Assembly: GCA_903875225.1 (NCBI GenBank) | Contig: CAIQVJ010000069.1 | Span: 22,515 to 86,514, forward strand | Direction of reading: 5' to 3' | From: an uncultured Pseudomonadota bacterium | Lineage (GTDB): Bacteria; Myxococcota_A; UBA796; SXON01 | Length of the DNA stretch: 64,000 bases | Shown here: one piece after another, positions 47,642-57,331 of the stretch | Numbering within the stretch: position 1 is the first letter of the stretch | Layout of the letters: every line of letters starts with the position of its first letter | The notes under the pieces: model-generated | Databases searched by the model: none | What the model was told of the DNA's origin: nothing | What the model saw: the letters and a program-made list of their open reading frames with translations, nothing else | Program-made: the position numbers and the translations under genes

Positions 47642-50600
47642 TCAGGGGGAGATGGTGCAGGTCTGGCCATCACCGGGCAGGGCGAGGCCGGGAGCGGCGA
47701 GGGTGGAGAGAGCAGGCGCTCCAGGTAACGTAGTCGGGACGCCCCACGCGATGCGCGCGTACCCCCCGAACTGGTGCCACCCGTCGGTTCCCATCTGCCC
47801 GCGCCCGTCCACGGTGAGGTCCCAACGGGGCGCGAGGCGGACGCCGAGCCCCACGTGCCCGGTGCCGGTGAGGGCCACGCCAGAGGCGCCGAAGCCGGTG
47901 GAGTCGCCCGCCTGGTAGCGGGGACCGAAGCCCACGCCAGCGCAGACCGCGGCCGACTTCGCGTGCAGGGTACCGTCGAGGCGGGCGAGCCCCAGCAGGA
48001 ACAGCGGCGGGCTGAAGTAGCCGCCTTCCCCAGGAAGAAAGCCATCCTTGCGGGCAGCGTAGGTGATGGCGACGCCATCGACGCCTGTGCGCACATCCAG
48101 CATCCCGGCGGGGAACGTGTGGCCGAGCCACAGGACGCCCTCGCCGAACGGGTTCACGCCCGCCCCGATGCCCTCGACGATGCCACCGCGGGCCGAGACG
48201 CCGAGGTCCGACCGTGGCGGCGTCCAACTGGTGAACAGGCGCCCGTCGATCTCGGAGACGCGGCCGTACAGCTCCCCGGTCGAGGGGTACGCGAGGCCCG
48301 CCCAGCTCGCACGCGAGTCGGCACGGGGGGCCCGGTCCGTCTGGACGCCCAGCACGAGCGTGGGCGCGAGGCGTGCGACGAGTCGGGCAGACCACACCGG
48401 ATACACACCCCCCTGAAACCCGATGGGGCTGATGCCCGCACGCGCCGTGACGCCCAGCAGGCGAGCCTCGGGCGTGGCGAACCCGAGCGAGGCCGCTACG
48501 CCGTCATCGGTACCGTCGCCGTCGTCGAGGTGCACCGGGACGACCTCGATGTCGAGGCGTATCGGGCCCGCGGGGGAGGGCCCGGTGTCGATGGGGGTCA
48601 CCACGGCGGTGAGCCCCGACCAGCCGGGCAGACCGCCGCGACTGACGACGCCGACGCTCGCAGAGGCACGCGGAGCCCGCTCCCGAGCCAGCCGCCCGGC
48701 GACGAGCTCCCGGTCGGCGGAGAGGTCGAGGGTGATCGGCGTGGCCTGCGGCGGCGGCTGGGGCTCCGTGAACGGACGACCGGAGGGGAGCGGCAGATCG
48801 TCGGGCAGGACGTGGGACGCGACCGGCGCGGGGGGAACCGGGAGGATGACTGGCGTCTTCACCCTGGCGAGCGTGCGCGCCGCGGCAGGGTACTGCCCGC
48901 GCTGCTGCTGCAGACGGGCGAGAGCGAGCCCGAGGCGACCATCGCCGAGGCGCTCGAAGTCCCGGTTGAGCGAGGCCTCTGCAGCAGCGAGGTGCGAGAG
49001 CTTGCCCATCGCGCCGGCCCGGCCTGTCAGCGCGACGACGTCGTCGGGGGCGAGGACGAGCGCGCGCCCGAACACCGCGAGCGCCTCGCGACCACGGTCG
49101 ATGCCGAGCCACGCCCCTCCGACGCGAGACAGCTGATCCGAGGTGTGTGCGAGCGGCTCGGCCTGCCGCAATGCCGCCACGGCCTCGTTCACCCGGCCCT
49201 CGCCGTAGCGCGCGACGGCTGTCTGGAGGGTGACGTCGAGGCGGGCCTCCTCGAGATCGGCCGAAGCGGCAGCCCCGGGGTTCTCCCCGACCGCCTCCTC
49301 CAGCAACGGCAGGAGCGTCGCGGTACAGTCGCACCCCCTCCCCGCCGCGATCATCACGTGGCGCGCCCAGGCGCTCCCGGGATCCTCGATCAGCGCCGCC
49401 TTCGAGTCGCGGACTGCTGCGTCGACGTTCCCCTGGTCAAGCGCCACGACCGAGAGGGCTGCGTAGAGGTCCGCCGAGGGCGCCTCGCCCGCGATCGCCT
49501 CCACCAACAGCTTCTGTGCCCCCTCGAAGTCCCCGACCTGTCGGTGCGCCATCGCTTCCGCCACCGCCACCCTGGGCGCCAGCTTCGCCCTCGCCTCCTT
49601 GTTCGCCTGGCTTGGCCTGGCTGCGATCTGCGCGTCCAGCGCCGCCAACCCCTCAGCCGGCCGACCGAGCGCCTCCAGAGCGAGCGAGCGGCCCTCCACG
49701 GCGGCGTCCTCTCCAGGGCCGAGGCGCAGCGCCTCGTCGTAGAAGTCCAGCGCTCGCTGCGCCTGCCCATCCTCGAGGTAGAGCCCACCCACTCCGACGC
49801 ACCCCCACACCTCGGGGAACGCCGAGAGCGCCTCGCGGTACGCATCCAGCGCGCCCAGCGGGTCGCCCTTCGCGCGGGCGGCTTCAGCGTCCAGGCGCCA
49901 TGCCCGCCCGAGCACGCGACGCCGCTCGTCCTCCGCGCCTGATGGCGGATTCTGCGGAAAGTCTGCCGCCAGCCGCTCCCGGGCCTCCTGGCGCCTCCCG
50001 AGCGTCACCAGCGCGTTCGCCTCGCCCACGGCGGCCCAGGCGTCGCCCGGATCCAGCCGAAGCGCCTGCTGCCACGCGAGGATCGCGTCCTGGTCGTGCC
50101 CCAGCGACGACAGCGCGTCCGCGAGGCCGTGGTAGTACTCCGCCTCTGGCGGCCCGCTGTCGAGCAGGGCCTGGAACCCTGCCACCGCGGCCTCGGCGTC
50201 TCCCGCGCGAGCCGCCGCCCTCGCATCCTTCGCCCGATTCGCACGCTCCACGCTCGCGCGCAGGGCCAGCACGCGGGCATCCTTCGACGAGACAGCCTGG
50301 ATCAGGAGCCTGGCCTCCTCGTCATGCCCCACCGAGAGCCCCACGGTCACGGCGCCCAGCAGCGCGTCGACGTTGCCGGGGCGCAACACCAGCGCCCGGT
50401 TGTACAGCGCCCAGGCGGCCTCGAGATCACGCGCCTGCCAGGTCAGGCCGGCCGCGCCCATCACCACCTCGATCGCAGACGGACGCACGGCCAACGCCGT
50501 GAGGTAGCTGGCGAGCGCCTCGTCGGGGGACTCCGCCGCCTTGTGCTGCTCGCCGTCCACGATGTCGAGGGCGACGAGATCCCCGAGCAACGCGTCGCGA

Positions 50601-51244
50601 CTCCTGGCGTCGGGCGCCGCGGCGATCGCCCTCCGCGTCCGGGAGAGCGCGAGATCCATCTGACCGGCCGCGATCGCCGCCCGGGAGTGCAGGCCCAGCA
50701 CCACGCGATCCGCGGGCCATGCGTCGAGCACGACACCCAGCGGAACGAGCGCCGCACTCGAGTCACCGGCCTGCAGGCAGGCCTCGGCCCACACGCGCGC
50801 GAGCCGGGGATCCGCCGGCGCCGCGAGGAACTCGGCCTGCGGATCCGCGCCCGCCTTCACGTGCGGCTGGGTCGTGACAGGGAGCGTGCCCATGCGCCCG
50901 ATGGCAGCGAGGTTGGCCCGCAGGGTGACCGCCTCGAACGGCGGAGCGCCCACCAGCGCAACCTTGTACAGCGGTGCCCAGGCCCGCCGCACGGGCTCCG
51001 CGACCAGGCGCGTGATCAGGATCCGACGCGCCTCGTCCGCCACGGTCGGTTCCGAGAGCAGTCCGCGCAGGATCTCCAGCGCCTCCTCCCGGCGCTCCAC
51101 CTCGGCGTCGAGGCGCATGGCCAGTCGGAGCTGGAGCTGCGGGTCGAGGGGACGCTGCGCGAGCTCCTGGACAAACTCGTGGGGCAAAGCCGCGTACACC
51201 GGAGGCGCCGTGAGGGCGAGCATCAGGAGGAGCCCCGCGATCAC
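47642..51244 (-). CDS. bcsC: Cellulose synthase outer-membrane channel BcsC-like
   Basis: 1200 aa. Signal peptide right at the start (MIAGLLLMLALTAPPVYA), about 23 TPR-like repeats up to residue 800 (for example ALRLDPGDAWAAVGEANALV and LDFYDEALRLGPGEDA), a Pro-rich linker with PLPSGRPFTEPQPPP, then an outer-membrane barrel (about 870-1200) matching the BcsC C-terminal pattern (SRGGLPGWSGL, GVNPFGEGVLWLGHTFPAGM, GYFSPPLFLLGLARL). BcsC exports the glucan across the outer membrane. GTG 51244 is preferred because it overlaps the bcsZ stop as GTGA and starts the signal peptide exactly; ATG 51277 would place nine extra residues in front. Last gene of the Bcs operon. Confidence 0.88.
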   Translation of the reverse strand: MIAGLLLMLALTAPPVYAALPHEFVQELAQRPLDPQLQLRLAMRLDAEVERREEALEILRGLLSEPTVADEARRILITRLVAEPVRRAWAPLYKVALVGAPPFEAVTLRANLAAIGRMGTLPVTTQPHVKAGADPQAEFLAAPADPRLARVWAEACLQAGDSSAALVPLGVVLDAWPADRVVLGLHSRAAIAAGQMDLALSRTRRAIAAAPDARSRDALLGDLVALDIVDGEQHKAAESPDEALASYLTALAVRPSAIEVVMGAAGLTWQARDLEAAWALYNRALVLRPGNVDALLGAVTVGLSVGHDEEARLLIQAVSSKDARVLALRASVERANRAKDARAAARAGDAEAAVAGFQALLDSGPPEAEYYHGLADALSSLGHDQDAILAWQQALRLDPGDAWAAVGEANALVTLGRRQEARERLAADFPQNPPSGAEDERRRVLGRAWRLDAEAARAKGDPLGALDAYREALSAFPEVWGCVGVGGLYLEDGQAQRALDFYDEALRLGPGEDAAVEGRSLALEALGRPAEGLAALDAQIAARPSQANKEARAKLAPRVAVAEAMAHRQVGDFEGAQKLLVEAIAGEAPSADLYAALSVVALDQGNVDAAVRDSKAALIEDPGSAWARHVMIAAGRGCDCTATLLPLLEEAVGENPGAAASADLEEARLDVTLQTAVARYGEGRVNEAVAALRQAEPLAHTSDQLSRVGGAWLGIDRGREALAVFGRALVLAPDDVVALTGRAGAMGKLSHLAAAEASLNRDFERLGDGRLGLALARLQQQRGQYPAAARTLARVKTPVILPVPPAPVASHVLPDDLPLPSGRPFTEPQPPPQATPITLDLSADRELVAGRLARERAPRASASVGVVSRGGLPGWSGLTAVVTPIDTGPSPAGPIRLDIEVVPVHLDDGDGTDDGVAASLGFATPEARLLGVTARAGISPIGFQGGVYPVWSARLVARLAPTLVLGVQTDRAPRADSRASWAGLAYPSTGELYGRVSEIDGRLFTSWTPPRSDLGVSARGGIVEGIGAGVNPFGEGVLWLGHTFPAGMLDVRTGVDGVAITYAARKDGFLPGEGGYFSPPLFLLGLARLDGTLHAKSAAVCAGVGFGPRYQAGDSTGFGASGVALTGTGHVGLGVRLAPRWDLTVDGRGQMGTDGWHQFGGYARIAWGVPTTLPGAPALSTLAAPGLALPGDGQTCTISP

Positions 51245-52356
51245 GCAGGCCCCTGGGCGCCCATCGCGCCCTGCCACAATGCAAACCCGAGCCAGATCCA
51301 GTTCTGTCCGTAGTAGTCCACGAGATCACCCCAGCCGTGCGCAGCGCGTCTGGGCACGATCTCGGCATGCCAGAGGGCCTCGGCTCGCCCCCGCCGCACG
51401 ATCGACCAGCCGGGCAGCATCGCCCCGTACAGTCCCTGGTAGCTGTAGTCCACGCGAGGCGTGCCGTCGGGGGCCATGACAGCCGCGATGCGGCCCTCCG
51501 AGCGCCACCGATCTGCGAGACCCGCGAAGTCGTGCAACAGCAGGCGAGCGCGGGGCTCGTCGCTCCACAACACCTCGGCGGCGAGTGTCCACCCGATGCG
51601 GAACGCCTCGAACCCGAAGTCGCTGTCACGCTCCGACCCTCGCGGTGGCGGGACCACCACCCCGGTCGCAGCGTCCACGTAGCACCAGTCGGGCGGCAGC
51701 CGCCCCTCGGAGCGGCAGGTGTCGAGCAGCTCATAGGCGGGACTGACGAGCTCGAGCCATGCATGATCCGGGTCGTCCCGGGCGAAGATCCGCCAGGCGA
51801 ACGGCAGCCAGTACGATGGATTGAGGCGCACCGGGTCCCGGTCCTTGGCCCAGGGCCCCGGCAGGAGCAGCCGCTTCCCGGCGACCTCCTGGGTCTCCTG
51901 GTCCCAGATCCCTGCAAGGAGGCCAAGGGCCTGATGCTTGTAGTCCGGCCGGTGCCAGCGCCGAGCGCCCCCGAGCAGCGCCCACGCCATCCACTCGTCC
52001 GCATCCGCCGCGGGCATCGGGTCCAGCACGTGCCACTGGCCCGTCCCCTCCTGCCCCCACGACCAGGCCGGGAGCCGGGTCGCGTCGTCGTACTGCAGGT
52101 TCTTCTGTGTCCAGGTCCGGACCTGCTCGAACGTCCCCTCGTCGTCCATCACCAGGGCCCGCACCAGGGCATAAGCCTGTCCCTCCGAGGTGCTCCGGTC
52201 AGCCGCCCCGCGATCGATCACCCGCCCGTCCGCCTGCATGAAATTCGCCCGGTACGCAGCCCATGTCTGCGACAGGAGCAGCTCGTCCGCCGGGCCGGGG
52301 CTCACCGGCCGGAGCGTCAAGGCCGTCGCCAAAAGGCGCGCCCCTGCAAGACTCAC
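51241..52356 (-). CDS. bcsZ: Endo-1,4-beta-glucanase BcsZ (glycoside hydrolase family 8)
   Basis: 371 aa, periplasmic. Hydrophobic N-terminus MSLAGARLLATALTL then GH8 landmarks: the acid glutamate in DRSTSEGQAYALVRAL, the catalytic aspartate region DPMPAADADEWMAWAL, WGQEGTGQWHV and NPSYWLPFAWR. BcsZ trims the nascent glucan and is needed for normal cellulose secretion. GTG start 52356 overlaps the bcsB stop as GTGA and its own stop overlaps bcsC. Length is normal for the family (about 350-370 aa). Confidence 0.9.
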   Translation of the reverse strand: MSLAGARLLATALTLRPVSPGPADELLLSQTWAAYRANFMQADGRVIDRGAADRSTSEGQAYALVRALVMDDEGTFEQVRTWTQKNLQYDDATRLPAWSWGQEGTGQWHVLDPMPAADADEWMAWALLGGARRWHRPDYKHQALGLLAGIWDQETQEVAGKRLLLPGPWAKDRDPVRLNPSYWLPFAWRIFARDDPDHAWLELVSPAYELLDTCRSEGRLPPDWCYVDAATGVVVPPPRGSERDSDFGFEAFRIGWTLAAEVLWSDEPRARLLLHDFAGLADRWRSEGRIAAVMAPDGTPRVDYSYQGLYGAMLPGWSIVRRGRAEALWHAEIVPRRAAHGWGDLVDYYGQNWIWLGFALWQGAMGAQGPA

Positions 52357-54577
52357 GCGCCCCTCCGCGACCGCGACCAGATCCTCACCGCCAACACCAG
52401 CGCGAGCGCCGCCGCCACCATCGCGCCGCCAAGCGCGCCCCAGTAGTTGCGCACCTCCAGGCGAGCCGCCGTGGCCATCGGCACCTGGCCCCAGCGCTCC
52501 TTCTTCGCGGTGTCCACCACCCGGATCGAGCCATCGGCCGCCACGACGACGAGGTTGCCCTCGATCCGCGAGAGCTTGCCGCTGTCGCCGAGGGCGTCCA
52601 CCAGACGGGCGAGCCCTCCGCGGGACCCTTCATGGAGCACCAGCGCGCTGCGCTGGTGGTTCGAAGGCTGCAGGATCTGTTCGATGGTGTCAGAGCGCGC
52701 GGTGTCCTCGCCGGAGGCCAGCACCGCCCCGCCCACGCCGGAGAGCGTGCGGGCGCCACCGGCGTCGGTGACCGCGAGCGCCTTGGCCGCCACCAGGGAG
52801 TCGTACACGGTGTTCCGGCTCGAGTCGGCGAGCACGACGAAGTGCGCCGGGGCGTTCTCGCTCATGGACGTGGCCGACGCGAGCTCGAGACGGAAGTCGG
52901 GCACCGGGGCGGTGGAGAGACGGCCGATCAAACCAGCGAATTCCAGGCCCGCAGACCACGACTCGGCGTCCGGCGCGTCGGGCAGGGCCACGATCACGCC
53001 GCCGTCCGCGGCGTCGGCGCGGAACGGCCAGCCGTCGTAGCGGAGGCGGCTCAAGTCGGGCATGTCCGCAACGTGATCCCGGGGGATGTCCAGCGTGGAC
53101 GACGCGAACACCGTACCCCAGATCTGCTGGTCGGAGATGCGCTTGCATGCGTCGAACTCACGAGGGTAGAGCTCGAACACGACGTCCAGCACCGAGTCCG
53201 GCTTGAGCAGGTCTTCAGGCAGGCGCATCGAGAGTTCGCCATCCTGACGCCCCTCGACACGGTCCAGCGGGAGGCTGCGCAGCGAGAGTCCGTCGAGCCG
53301 CACCTCGACCGCGGAGAGCGCCGGGTCGAGCTGGGCCGAGTAGGCGTACCGCAGCGTCAGGGTGCCACCGCCGGGCCGGAAGTAGGTGTCGCCCTCCAGC
53401 CGGATGGGAATGCGCATGGACTCGGAGAAGTAGCCCCGCACGGTGCGTCCGGGGAACCCGAGCGCAGAGAGCGGGAACACACCACTGCGCGGCGCGGGCT
53501 TCGGGTTCTGGGCGTTCGCGGGGGGTGCGGCGGCGACCGCCTCGTGCACGATGGTGCTCGGCCCTGCGAGCACCGGCTGCCGATCCTGCCCAGTGAGGGC
53601 CTGTGCGGCCCGCGTCACGCCCTCCGGTCCACCGCCGCTCACGATCAACACGGCGAGCGCCGGGTCGGCCGGGTTCGGTACGAGCGCGACGACACCATCG
53701 GTGGGCCCGAGGCTCAACGGACCGAGGAGCGCCACGACCTCGGGGTGCTCGTCGAGCGTGCCGACGATCAGCGCCGAGGTCCGGGCATCCTCCACACGCG
53801 CGACGGCGGGAGCCACCTGCAAGGTGTGGTAGCTGGCGAGCCGACCGAGCGTGACGGCGACCTGGCCGGCCGCTCGGGTGCTCTCCGGGCTGGGCGGCGA
53901 GGGCAGTACGGGGGTGAGCGAGACCGGTCCGATCGCCCGCGGGTCGACGATCGGGTACGGCCATGCCTCGAGGCCGTCGGTGACCGGCTTGCGATCGTAC
54001 ACGACATAGATCGCCGAGAGGTTGGAAACCCGGGTCCACAACGTCGGATCGAACGGATCCTCGCAGTCGTCGGTGTAGTGCTGGACCGCGGCGAACCGGA
54101 TCGTGTTGTAGTCCCCGAGCATGGACCGGGGGAGGGGCACGTTGGCGACGCCGTCGTTGGCGTTGCCCGGGTCCAGCGTGATCGTGCCGATGGGGTGGTC
54201 GTTCAGCAGGATGGTGAGGTGCGAGCGTTTCGCGAGGAGCGCGGCAGAGTGGGAGAGCGCGAGGTGGAGGACGGGGTCGGCCTTCAGAGCCCAGGAACGG
54301 GGGATCGAGAGGTCGATGTGCCGGTCCGCGTGGGTTCCCGCAAGGGTGATGTCGGCCCGCTGGTGCAGGTCCGTGTCGAAAACCAGGGCCCGCGAGGGCG
54401 GGACGGACTCGGCAGACTCGGCAGGACCATCGACGAGCGGCGATGGGGGCCCAGCCGGAGAGGGGGCGGCAGCGGGGGGCTGGACCGCCGCAGGCGATGC
54501 GGGCGGGGGGGGGCAGCGGACGCGGAAGCCGAGAGCAGGAGCGCGAGCAAGGCACAGGTGCGGGATTCAGGGAACAT
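52353..54577 (-). pseudogene. bcsB: Cellulose synthase subunit BcsB, apparent frameshift at a 9-G tract
   Basis: Periplasmic, membrane-anchored partner of BcsA. The start (ATG 54577, MFPESRTCALLALLLSAS then ASAAP) is a clean signal peptide in one frame. The BcsB body (PSRALVFDTDLHQRADI, LTILLNDHPIGTITL, and so on to the TM helix near GALGGAMVAAALALVLAVRI) is in another frame, open from about 54515 down to 52353. The two frames meet at the run of nine G at 54505-54513; adding one G would join them. The body has no usable start upstream of GTG 54140, so an intact gene needs that correction. The start overlaps the previous gene by 11 bases and the stop overlaps bcsZ. Whether error or phase variation cannot be told from one sequence. 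Confidence 0.85.
54505..54513. repeat. bcsB: Homopolymer of nine G in the bcsB signal-peptide region
   Basis: GGGGGGGGG on the plus strand, nine C in the coding direction, immediately after codons for Ser-Ala-Ala. It is the boundary between the signal-peptide frame and the BcsB frame and is the kind of tract prone to slippage in replication or sequencing. Confidence 0.9.
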
Positions 54578-55226
54578 CTTGGAGCGATTCCTCAATGATT
54601 TCAATACGATGAATGATGTCCGCGACGCTCTGTGCGACCTTGGGGTCACCCGGGGAGCTTCGCGCGAGAAACGTTGCCGAGGAGAGGTCCTCAAAAGCAC
54701 GGGAGAGACCGGCCTCCTGAGCCCCCAGGCCCGGGAACCGATCGGAGTCGCCGTAGATCATCCAACGCGTGCGGACGTAGGCGAGCTCGGACTCGAACCC
54801 CGGAACGGGGGCCTCACCCCGCGCGGCGCTGCTCTGCAGCTCTGTGGCGAGCATGCGCAGGTCCACCACTCCACGCCGGAGTGACTGTACGCGACTCGAG
54901 CCCGCCTCCGAGAGCCGGCCGTGAACGCCCACCGCCTCGGACCAGGATGTGGCGCGGGGCGAGATCCGCGCGAAGAAGACGCCGGCGACGAGGATGCTCA
55001 CGGCCAACGGAACGACCTTCCACAGTGTCGCGGGCGTCGGGTTGTCCTCGGGCGCACGGTCCGGCACCCCGCCAAGCTGCGGTGCGGCGCGGCACACCCT
55101 GCATGTCTCGGCGGCCGGGATGTTCTCCACTCCGCACACGGGGCAGCGCCAGCCCTCGGTGAGGATCGCGGTCTCGGTCCACTCCGTGTCCACCGGAGCG
55201 GCCAGCTCGTCGGCTTCTCCGGTCAT
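54567..55226 (-). CDS. Zinc-ribbon, single-TM protein of the cellulose operon
   Basis: 219 aa. N-terminal zinc ribbon with CPVCGVENIP and CRVCRAAP (four Cys), then a transmembrane helix (residues about 75-92, LAVSILVAGVFF), then a mostly helical periplasmic domain to the end. I do not know a named family. Start ATG 55226 overlaps the bcsA stop as ATGA and the stop overlaps the start of bcsB, so it is translated as part of the Bcs operon. It may assist BcsA-BcsB assembly or regulation; inference from position only. The predicted ribbon lies on the cytosolic side. Confidence 0.72.
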   Translation of the reverse strand: MTGEADELAAPVDTEWTETAILTEGWRCPVCGVENIPAAETCRVCRAAPQLGGVPDRAPEDNPTPATLWKVVPLAVSILVAGVFFARISPRATSWSEAVGVHGRLSEAGSSRVQSLRRGVVDLRMLATELQSSAARGEAPVPGFESELAYVRTRWMIYGDSDRFPGLGAQEAGLSRAFEDLSSATFLARSSPGDPKVAQSVADIIHRIEIIEESLQDVP

Positions 55227-57331
55227 GAAGCGCTCGCGCGGCTGCGACGCCACGTTGCCCTGGCCGCCCTCCAGGGAGCGCCCACCAGGCTTCGGATCGA
55301 CGACAGCGGGGTGGAGGGCGAAGCCTCGACCGACCAGCTGTCGGGCTCGCTGAACATCAGCTCCACGATGAGCCTGCGATCAATCTCGCTCAGGTCCTGG
55401 AACTGCACGCCGAGCAGGGGTCCGTCCGGGCTGGGCACGGCGTTCTGCACCCGGAACCGCATCGGGGCCGTCCAGCCGTCCCAACGCTCGATCCGAAGCC
55501 AGGCAGCGTCGGAGCCCAGATCGGCACCACCATGCAGGCTCACCCGGGCGCCCGACTCGCAGAGATCCACCGTGCGGGCGGGGAGGTACTCGCCGTCGTC
55601 GGTCTCCACCTCGGCGACGAATGCCCGGCGCACGCGGTGCTCCGTGCGTTGCTGCGGGCGCTCCAGCGCCACGGCCAGGGCTGTCACCAGAACCGCCACG
55701 TTGAAGAAGTCAAAAGCCGCCGAGATGGCCAGGGTCTCCCCCTCGGTGGGCGAGTGGAGGATGCGGCCCGGCGCGACCAGGGCGGCGGCGACGGCCATCA
55801 CCAGGAGGATCAGGTTCGGCCAGGCGCGACGCCAGTCGTACTGGGCGCGCGCGAGCGGCGCGCCTTTCACCGTCACGTTGAACTTGCCACGGCGCGGGGC
55901 GAGCCATGCCAGGGTCGTGACGAGCGCCGTGTAGGGCGCAAGCGCGACCTCGTAGACCTCGGCCCAGAACGCGTGCCGCATCGAACGAGCGCAGGCGAGC
56001 CCTCCCAGCACGGACAGGAACATGTGGGGGATGCCGTATGAGAGCACCTCCCCCGGCGTGGCGGCGAGCGGGTGCACCCCCCCGAGGAGGTAGAGCGCCG
56101 GCGCGACGACGAAGATGAGCCGGGGGATGCCGAACTGAAAATGCTGGATGGCGTTGAAGTAGTTGAGGCGCTGCGCGAAGGTGAGCCCCGGCTTGGTCAA
56201 CGGGCTGTCCAGGCGCAGGATCTGCGTCATCCCTCGCGCCCAGCGGATGCGCTGCGCGATGTGGTAGGCGTAGCGCTCGGTGGCGAGGCCCGCCGCGAGG
56301 GGCACGTCCAGGTACGACGAGGTCCACCCTGCGGCGGCGAGGCGCATGGACGTGTGGGCGTCCTCGGTCACGGTCTCCTGGGCGATGCCCCCGACCCCCA
56401 TCAACGCGGTGCGCCGCAGAACGGCACAGGAGCCGCAGAACAGCACGGAGTTCCAGAAGTCGTTCCCGATCTGCACCGCGTGGTAGAACACCTGCTGCTC
56501 GGGGGGCATCTGGCCCTCCAACCACAGGTTCCGCTCGAACGGATCGGGGTTGTAGAAGTGGTGGGGCGTCTGCACCAGCGCCATGTTCGGGTCGGAGACG
56601 AACAGGCCCACCGTCACGTTCAAGAAGCTGCGCACAGGCACGTGATCACAGTCGAAGATCGCGATCAGCGCTCCATCCGTGGTCTTCAGCGCCGTGTTGA
56701 TGTTGCCGGCCTTGGCGTGCGCGTTGTTCGAGCGGATCCGGTACTCCACGCCCAGGGACTCGGCGAGCTCCCGCATCGCCGGCCTGCGGCCGTCGTCCAG
56801 CAGGTAGATGCGCTTGTTCGGGTAGCTCATCGCCATCGCGCCGATGAGCGTCCGGCGCACGATCTCGGCGCTCTCGTCGTAGGTGGGGATCATGACGTCC
56901 ACCCACGGCCAGGTCGTCGAGTCGTCGGGCAGGGGCACCGGGCGGCGCGGGCGCAGCACGAGGGTCTGGAAGTACCCGGCGAGCAGCACGCCCACGCCAT
57001 ACACCTCGGCCAGGAACAGCGACCACGCCAGCAGGAGGTCGGCCGGGCGGTCGAGCCCCAGGGTGTACGTTCCCCGCCACACGATGTAGCGGAGCGACAC
57101 ACCGGCCGAGAGGTACACCAGCGCCAGACGCAGATCCGGGCGACGCGACGCGATCCAGTACCCGATGGCCATGAACGTCGCGCACAGGACCCAATGCGCC
57201 CCAAGCGGCAGATCGATCGTCGCAAAGACTGCGAGCGGCAGGATCGCGACCGCGACAAGCAGCCACCGCCCCCATTTGTTGGCAATCGCCCGTTCGAAGA
57301 GGGCGAGCAGCGATTCAGGGAGAAAGGTCAT
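55223..57331 (-). CDS. bcsA: Cellulose synthase catalytic subunit BcsA with C-terminal PilZ domain
   Basis: 702 aa inner-membrane glucosyltransferase (GT2). Seen: several N-terminal TM helices, DVMIPTYDESAEIVRRT, the D-D-G of LLDDGRRPAM, the FDCDHVP metal site, the acceptor-side TEDAHTS and the Q-x-x-R-W motif in QRIRWARG, then further TM helices and a C-terminal PilZ domain (about 575-670) with R-x-x-x-R in RTEHRVRRA and TVDLCESG, where the usual Ser is Cys. UDP-glucose is polymerised to beta-1,4-glucan and the PilZ domain gates the active site with c-di-GMP. Start ATG 57331 is chosen: it gives the normal N-terminus, and the stop of the previous open frame overlaps it (ATGA). Overlaps the next gene the same way. 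Confidence 0.93.
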   Translation of the reverse strand: MTFLPESLLALFERAIANKWGRWLLVAVAILPLAVFATIDLPLGAHWVLCATFMAIGYWIASRRPDLRLALVYLSAGVSLRYIVWRGTYTLGLDRPADLLLAWSLFLAEVYGVGVLLAGYFQTLVLRPRRPVPLPDDSTTWPWVDVMIPTYDESAEIVRRTLIGAMAMSYPNKRIYLLDDGRRPAMRELAESLGVEYRIRSNNAHAKAGNINTALKTTDGALIAIFDCDHVPVRSFLNVTVGLFVSDPNMALVQTPHHFYNPDPFERNLWLEGQMPPEQQVFYHAVQIGNDFWNSVLFCGSCAVLRRTALMGVGGIAQETVTEDAHTSMRLAAAGWTSSYLDVPLAAGLATERYAYHIAQRIRWARGMTQILRLDSPLTKPGLTFAQRLNYFNAIQHFQFGIPRLIFVVAPALYLLGGVHPLAATPGEVLSYGIPHMFLSVLGGLACARSMRHAFWAEVYEVALAPYTALVTTLAWLAPRRGKFNVTVKGAPLARAQYDWRRAWPNLILLVMAVAAALVAPGRILHSPTEGETLAISAAFDFFNVAVLVTALAVALERPQQRTEHRVRRAFVAEVETDDGEYLPARTVDLCESGARVSLHGGADLGSDAAWLRIERWDGWTAPMRFRVQNAVPSPDGPLLGVQFQDLSEIDRRLIVELMFSEPDSWSVEASPSTPLSSIRSLVGAPWRAARATWRRSRASAS

